Assembly: GCA_018241505.1 (NCBI GenBank)
Contig: JAFEDS010000031.1
Coordinates: forward strand, 1-64,000
Length of the DNA stretch: 64,000 nucleotides
Reading direction: 5' to 3'
Source of the DNA: Pseudomonadota bacterium
GTDB lineage: Bacteria > Pseudomonadota > Gammaproteobacteria > Steroidobacterales > Steroidobacteraceae
The notes under the pieces are model-generated. The model searched no databases. It was not told where the DNA came from and worked only from the letters and a program-made list of their open reading frames with translations. Shown here piece by piece: positions 55,387 to 64,000 of this stretch (position 1 is the stretch's first letter; the number at the start of each line of letters is the position of its first letter). A program made the position numbers and the translations under genes.

Positions 55387-56720
55387 TCATGGCCGCTGAG
55401 TCGACGGCCACGAAGGCGTCGGCTCACTCGTCCGCGGCGCCTCTGCGTGTTGGCATCGTCGCTGGCGAATCATCGGGCGACACTCTCGGTGCGGCTCTCA
55501 TCCATGCCTTGCGTGCACGCATTCCCAACGTGGAATGCTTTGGAGTTGCGGGTCCGAAAATGGTTGCGGCTGGCTGCGAGGCGTGGGCATCCGCTGATGA
55601 GCTCGCCGTAATGGGGCTCGCAGAGATTGTCCATCACCTGCCGCGTCTTCTTCGCTTGCGCAAGTCGCTCCTGAAACGATTCACAGCAGCGCGTCCCGAC
55701 GTGTTTGTCGGTATCGACTCGCCGGAATTCAACCTTGGCGTGGCCAAGAGGCTGAAGCAGCGCGGGCTCAAGACTGTCCAGTACGTCAGCCCGCAGGTGT
55801 GGGCGTGGCGGCAGGGGCGAGTGCGCACGATCGGCAAAGCCTGCGATCTCGTGTTGTGCCTGCTGCCGTTCGAGACAGATTTCTACGCGCAGCATGGCGT
55901 GCACGCCGTGTTTGTCGGGCATCCACTTGCGGATCAGATTCCACTCGAGGTTGATCGCGGAGAAGCGCGTCGCGCATTGGGAATCGAGTCCGACGCGACA
56001 GTCGTTGCGCTCTTGCCCGGTAGTCGCATGGGCGAGGTGGAGCGGCTTGGCGCCGATTTTGCCGCCGCGGCTTCGTGGATTGCGGAACGGCGGCCGGACG
56101 TGCGCTTCGTCGCGCCGATGGCGTCCGCGCGCGTGCGGGCGGCATTTGAGCGTCATGTGACAGCGTCCGGAGCCGCGTTGGCCCCGGCGTCAGGCGCCAC
56201 GTCGTCACCTGGCGCCGCGTTGGCCCCGGCATCCGGCGCCGCGCGGTCGCCTGGCGCGACATCGGCCCCGCGTGCGCCGGCGTCAATGCCCGTGGTCGCG
56301 TCGCGCACGGCGACCATCACCCTGCTCGACGGTCAGGCGCAACGGGCACTTGCAGCGTCCGATGGTGTCATCGTTGCGTCCGGCACCGCGACGCTTGAGA
56401 CTCTTCTCACCGGACGCCCCATGGTTGTCGCGTATCGACTGAGTGCGATGACCGCATTTCTGTTGCGTACACTCGGGCTGGTCAAGGTGCCATACTTCTC
56501 GCAACCCAACCTGCTCGTGGGACGACGACTGGTGCCCGAATTCTTCCAAGAAGCAGTCAGCGGGGCCGCCCTGGGCGCGGCGTTGCTGCAAGAGATTGAA
56601 GATCCACAACACGTCGGTGAGCTCACCCGCGAATTTCGATCCGTGCACGAGGTATTGCGACGCGGGGGCGCCGATCGCGCGGCCAGCGCGATCCTGGAAT
56701 GTGTGCGAGGTGCCGAATGA
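55383..56720 (+). CDS. lpxB: Lipid-A-disaccharide synthase LpxB with an internal repeat
   Basis: GT19 enzyme joining UDP-diacylglucosamine and lipid X. 445 residues against about 380-390 normally. [19 protein letters not shown] (about 22-40), [14 protein letters not shown] (about 138-151), [37 protein letters not shown], and [15 protein letters not shown] are all present. About 45 extra residues (263-305) rich in Ala, Ser, Gly and Pro replace a short loop before the ITLLDGQ segment. This is the 42-bp tandem repeat. The ATGA start overlaps lpxA. Confidence 0.95.
   Translation: MIMAAESTATKASAHSSAAPLRVGIVAGESSGDTLGAALIHALRARIPNVECFGVAGPKMVAAGCEAWASADELAVMGLAEIVHHLPRLLRLRKSLLKRFTAARPDVFVGIDSPEFNLGVAKRLKQRGLKTVQYVSPQVWAWRQGRVRTIGKACDLVLCLLPFETDFYAQHGVHAVFVGHPLADQIPLEVDRGEARRALGIESDATVVALLPGSRMGEVERLGADFAAAASWIAERRPDVRFVAPMASARVRAAFERHVTASGAALAPASGATSSPGAALAPASGAARSPGATSAPRAPASMPVVASRTATITLLDGQAQRALAASDGVIVASGTATLETLLTGRPMVVAYRLSAMTAFLLRTLGLVKVPYFSQPNLLVGRRLVPEFFQEAVSGAALGAALLQEIEDPQHVGELTREFRSVHEVLRRGGADRAASAILECVRGAE
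56169..56270 (+). repeat. 42-bp tandem repeat inside lpxB
   Basis: Two full 42-bp units at 56169-56210 and 56211-56252, coding [14 protein letters not shown] and [14 protein letters not shown], and a partial third (GATSAP) to 56270. The two full units differ at a handful of positions, so the duplication is recent or kept similar. The frame is preserved and the gene remains intact. Confidence 0.85.
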
Positions 56721-57335
56721 AGTTCAGGCGACGGGGCGAAGGTATTCGCTGTGCCGGTGTGGATGAAGCGGGCAGGGGCCCGCTGGCGGGCCCGGTGGTC
56801 GCCGCCGCGGTGATTCTGAATCCCAACCGTCGCATTCATGGTCTGGGTGACTCGAAAGCACTCACTGAGGAAGAGCGCGACTGCCTCGCGCCGATCATTC
56901 GCGAGCGCGCCCTTGCGTGGGCGGTTGCCTGGGCGGATCGCGACGAAATTGACAGTCTCAACATTCTGGGTGCGACTTTCCTGGCCATGCGCCGCGCGCT
57001 GTTGGCCTTGCCGGTGTGCCCGACGCACATCCAGGTAGACGGGAACCAGCTACCGCGGATCGATGACCTGAATCTCGGCTGCACTGTTGAATACATCATT
57101 GAAGGCGACGCCAAGCTCAGCTCCATTGGCGCCGCGTCGATTCTGGCCAAGACCTGCCGCGATGCCATGATGCAGAAGCTGGATGTGTGTTATCCCGGCT
57201 TCCAGTTCGCGGACCACAAGGGCTACGGCACGCCGGCCCACCTGGCGGCTTTGCGGCGCCAGGAGCCGTCGCCACTGCATCGCAAGTCGTTCAGCCCCGT
57301 CAAGGTGGCCTTCGAGATGAACGGGGTGGTGGCGA

Positions 57336-57343
<8 letters not shown>
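56717..57343 (+). CDS. rnhB: Ribonuclease HII
   Basis: Removes ribonucleotides and RNA primers from DNA. 208 residues from ATG 56717, which overlaps the lpxB stop (ATGA). An upstream ATG at 56699 is less likely. [21 protein letters not shown] holds the first catalytic Asp-Glu. [20 protein letters not shown] and [18 protein letters not shown] complete the fold. Overlaps dnaE by eight bases. Confidence 0.96.
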
Positions 57344-60848
<3,505 letters not shown>

Positions 60849-60921
60849 ATTGGCGCCGTTTGCTACCAGACCGGCACTCCCGTAACCTCCGCCAGCTTTA
60901 GGTTGCGGAGAACATTCGTAC

Positions 60922-61887
60922 ATGGCCGTTGCGTTCCTGGACTTTGAACAGCCCATTGCCGAGCTCGAAGCAAAGATCGAGGAGCTGAAGCACGTCACCT
61001 CGGAATCCGAGGTCAACATCCAGGACGAGATCAACCGCCTGCAGGCCAAGAGCCGGCAGCTCACCACCAGCATATTCGCGAGCCTGACCCCCTGGCAGAT
61101 CACTCAACTCGCCCGCCATCCGCATCGCCCGTACACGTTGGATTATGTTCAGTCGATCTTCAACGACTTCCAGGAGCTGCACGGGGACCGCATGTACGCG
61201 GACGATCTCGCCATCGTGGGCGGGTTAGGGCGGCTCGACGATCGTCCTATCATGATCATCGGCCACCAAAAGGGCCGTGACACCAAAGAACGTGTGCGCC
61301 GCAACTACGGCATGCCGAAGCCGGAGGGTTATCGGAAGGCGTTGCGCCTGATGCACCTGGCTGAGCGATTCGGGTTACCGCTCGTGACGTTGATTGATAC
61401 TCAAGGTGCGTATCCCGGAGTCGGCGCGGAAGAGCGCGGCCAGAGTGAGGCCATTGCCCGCAACCTGTTTGAGATGTCAGTCCTCAGCGTGCCGATTGTC
61501 ACTGTTGTGACGGGTGAGGGCGGCTCCGGCGGTGCGTTGGCGATCGGCGTGTGCGATCGGCTGTTGATGCTTCAGTACAGCACCTATTCGGTCATCTCAC
61601 CCGAAGGCTGCGCCTCCATTCTGTGGAAGAGCCAGGACAAGAAGGAAGCTGCGGCGGAGGCGTTGAACCTCACGGCCGACCGTCTCAGCAAACTGAAGTT
61701 GGTAGACGAAGTTGTCGAAGAGCCGTTGGGCGGTGCCCACCGCGATCCGGCGGAGACCGCGGCGCGCCTGAAGGCCGCCATCACTCGCCACCTCGACCAG
61801 TTGTCGTCCATGCCGCGCGATGAGCTGCGTGCGCAGCGTGCTGCCCGCATTGCTTCGTTCGGCGAGTTCTCCGAAACGAAGGAATAG
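60922..61887 (+). CDS. accA: Acetyl-CoA carboxylase carboxyltransferase subunit alpha
   Basis: Alpha half of the carboxyltransferase making malonyl-CoA. 321 residues. [82 protein letters not shown] and [21 protein letters not shown] are the family blocks. The 73-bp gap before it contains CTCCGC...GCGGAG, which may form a small hairpin. Confidence 0.97.
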   Translation: MAVAFLDFEQPIAELEAKIEELKHVTSESEVNIQDEINRLQAKSRQLTTSIFASLTPWQITQLARHPHRPYTLDYVQSIFNDFQELHGDRMYADDLAIVGGLGRLDDRPIMIIGHQKGRDTKERVRRNYGMPKPEGYRKALRLMHLAERFGLPLVTLIDTQGAYPGVGAEERGQSEAIARNLFEMSVLSVPIVTVVTGEGGSGGALAIGVCDRLLMLQYSTYSVISPEGCASILWKSQDKKEAAAEALNLTADRLSKLKLVDEVVEEPLGGAHRDPAETAARLKAAITRHLDQLSSMPRDELRAQRAARIASFGEFSETKE

Positions 61888-61938
61888 ACGGCCACGCACC
61901 CGTTCGGCACGCAGTGGCTCGCTTCGCGCCTGGCTGAA

Positions 61939-63354
61939 TTGCTGCCGGGCTTTCCCGATGTTCGCCTGGTTGTTGCGCTCAGCGGCGGAGTGGATTCGTC
62001 GGTGTTGCTGGCGGCGTTGGCGTCGCACGGCGCTGGGCGATTGCGGGCGGTGCATATCAACCACGGCATTCACCCTAACGCCGCGAAATGGGCGGCTCAT
62101 TGCCGCGCATTAGGCCGCCGTCTGGGTGTCAATGTCCGCGTGTTGAAAACCAAAGTTGCGCGCTCGCCGGGCGAGTCGCTCGAGGCCGCGGCCCGCGACG
62201 CCCGTTACGCCCTGTTGGCGCAAGACCTCGAGCGCGGCGAGTTCCTGCTGACAGGTCACCACGAAGACGATCAACTCGAGACCGTGCTATTGCAGTTGTT
62301 CCGCGGCGCGGGCCTCGCAGGTCTCGCGGCGATGCCGCCAGTCATGCCTTTCGCCCGCGGCTGGCTCGTTCGCCCCCTGTTGTCGCGTTCTCGCACTGAG
62401 TTGGAAGACTACGCGCGCGGCACGGGACTGAGTTGGGTGGATGACGACACGAACGCTGACGAATCACTCGACCGCAATTACTTACGGCGCCAGGTGCTCC
62501 CCCTGATTCGTGAGCGTTGGAAGGGCGCGGGAGCGGCCGTATCCCGAAGCGCGCGCCACGCTGCCGAAGGGCAGCACTTGCTCGACATGCTCGCGCGCAA
62601 TGATGTAGAGCGCGCTTCGAGCGGCGCAGCGTTGTTTGTGCCCGCGCTGCGTGCATTGCAGCCCGATCGGCGGCGCAACGCACTGCGATTCTGGATTATG
62701 CAATGCGGCGTGCGCGTTCCGGACACGACGCGCTTGGAGGAGCTCGCAGGGCCCTTGATCGATGCGCGCCCCGATTCGAACCCCAGCGTGACCTGGGGTG
62801 ACGTCGAAGTGCAGCGCCACGCGGATTTGCTGACCATCGCGCGTGTTAGTCGCAACGGCGCCGAAGGTGCCGGCGGCGTCGCAGGGCGCGTGGAGCGCCG
62901 CAGGCCGCTCGTTGATGCACCGATGCGCCACAGGTCGCTCACTGAAGCGCCCACACGCCGCGGGCGCGATTCGGCGGCGGACGACGGCTATGCCGCACCT
63001 GTTGAATGGGCGTGGAGGACCACGCCGTGCCTCGAGCTCCCCGAGGGAGGTACGCTCGAGCTGAAGGCCGACCCACATGGTCCCATCGACCTCGACATTC
63101 TCCCAGCGCTCGTCACTGTGAGTCGCCGGAGCGGCGGCGAGCGCCTGCGGCCGCGACGTGGCGGTCCACGCCGCACACTCAAGAGCTTATTGCAGGAATC
63201 TCATCTTCCGATTGCGCAGCGGAGCTGCCTTCCCCTCGTCTTTTCGGGGGTGACGCTGCTTGCGGTGGGCGCCCTTTGGGTTGACGAGTCGATTCAAGTG
63301 ACGCCGGGCACGCGCAGCCGGGCTCGCCTGATTCACTCGCAGCCCGTAAGTTGA
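61939..63354 (+). CDS. tilS: tRNA(Ile)-lysidine synthetase TilS with an internal repeat
   Basis: Converts C34 to lysidine in the AUA-reading tRNA(Ile). 471 residues. The PP-loop VALSGGVDSSVLLAAL is at about 12-27, HINHGIHPNAAKWAAHC and LTGHHEDDQLETVLLQLFRGAGLAGLAAM follow. The C-terminal substrate-binding domain has SGGERLRPRRGGPRRTLKSLLQE near 395-417. TTG 61939 is the first possible standard start after the accA stop, though family N-termini suggest a few more residues upstream. Residues about 310-355 are an Arg-rich insertion carrying a 30-bp tandem repeat between the middle and C-terminal domains. Confidence 0.92.
   Translation: MLPGFPDVRLVVALSGGVDSSVLLAALASHGAGRLRAVHINHGIHPNAAKWAAHCRALGRRLGVNVRVLKTKVARSPGESLEAAARDARYALLAQDLERGEFLLTGHHEDDQLETVLLQLFRGAGLAGLAAMPPVMPFARGWLVRPLLSRSRTELEDYARGTGLSWVDDDTNADESLDRNYLRRQVLPLIRERWKGAGAAVSRSARHAAEGQHLLDMLARNDVERASSGAALFVPALRALQPDRRRNALRFWIMQCGVRVPDTTRLEELAGPLIDARPDSNPSVTWGDVEVQRHADLLTIARVSRNGAEGAGGVAGRVERRRPLVDAPMRHRSLTEAPTRRGRDSAADDGYAAPVEWAWRTTPCLELPEGGTLELKADPHGPIDLDILPALVTVSRRSGGERLRPRRGGPRRTLKSLLQESHLPIAQRSCLPLVFSGVTLLAVGALWVDESIQVTPGTRSRARLIHSQPVS
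62893..62982 (+). repeat. Three 30-bp tandem units inside tilS
   Basis: Units at 62893, 62923 and 62953 code ERRRPLVDAP, MRHRSLTEAP and TRRGRDSAAD. The first two are clearly related, the third only in its first half. They lie in the linker between domains and keep the frame. Confidence 0.7.
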
Positions 63355-63422
63355 CACTCCAAGGCCCTCCGGCCTCAATCATCTGCGCGTAAGGGGTCGC
63401 GGTGGCGTTCGAGTTGTGGTAA

Positions 63423-64000
<578 letters not shown>

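Overview
The window is a GC-rich chromosomal segment of a Gram-negative bacterium. It contains lipid A genes, BamA, Skp, RseP, four or five outer-membrane channels and a periplasmic DsbB. The block map / rpsB-tsf-pyrH-frr-uppS-cdsA-dxr-rseP-bamA-skp-lpxD-fabZ-lpxA-lpxB-rnhB-dnaE-accA-tilS-pyrG, preceded by dapD-dapC-glnD, and the neighbour pair yoaA-tsaB are gammaproteobacterial arrangements. The GTP-type PEP carboxykinase, the porin set and the GC content suggest a deep-branching gammaproteobacterium (Xanthomonadales / Nevskiales / Steroidobacteraceae side). That placement is inference. I saw no phage, insertion sequence, CRISPR array, tRNA or rRNA.

Layout. 1-7.2 kb: tRNA-dihydrouridine synthase, a cyclase-FHA signalling protein, GTP-PEPCK (minus strand), YoaA helicase and TsaB. 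7.3-21.4 kb: a phosphate-starvation region with phoB-phoR, then a PlcP-like phosphoesterase, a GT4 glycosyltransferase and phoU, then dsbB and (convergent) dapE, then pstS-pstC-pstA-pstB1-pstB2-phoU2 and a divergent DcaP-like porin. Recognisable PhoB boxes (7-bp half-sites every 11 bp) precede phoB, the plcP-like gene, pstS and the porin. 21.5-25.3 kb: a second two-component pair and a ClC chloride transporter. 25.4-33.2 kb, minus strand: one six-gene unit made of an orphan response regulator, an RND adaptor, an RraA-like protein, an RND pump, a TolC-like channel and a lipoprotein. 33.3-36.7 kb: an OprP-like porin and a general porin, divergent. 36.7-42.3 kb, minus strand: dapD, dapC, glnD, map. 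42.3-64 kb, plus strand: the translation / isoprenoid / envelope-assembly / lipid A / replication block, running into pyrG, which is cut by the window edge.

How the genes fit together. The Pho part reads as one programme. PhoR/PhoB senses phosphate shortage, Pst imports phosphate, one or two porins admit it, two PhoU proteins tune the signal, and PlcP plus GT4 probably replace membrane phospholipid by glycolipid to free phosphate. The right-hand block couples ribosome production to envelope building (undecaprenyl-PP, CDP-diacylglycerol, isoprenoids, BamA, lipid A, malonyl-CoA).

The oddest feature is a set of in-frame tandem repeats (18, 21, 30 and 42 bp units) inside otherwise conserved genes (dusA, uppS, lpxB, tilS), plus a similar degenerate repeat between genes near 1.35 kb. 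The ribosomal protein S2 gene also carries an unusually long basic/RGG tail.
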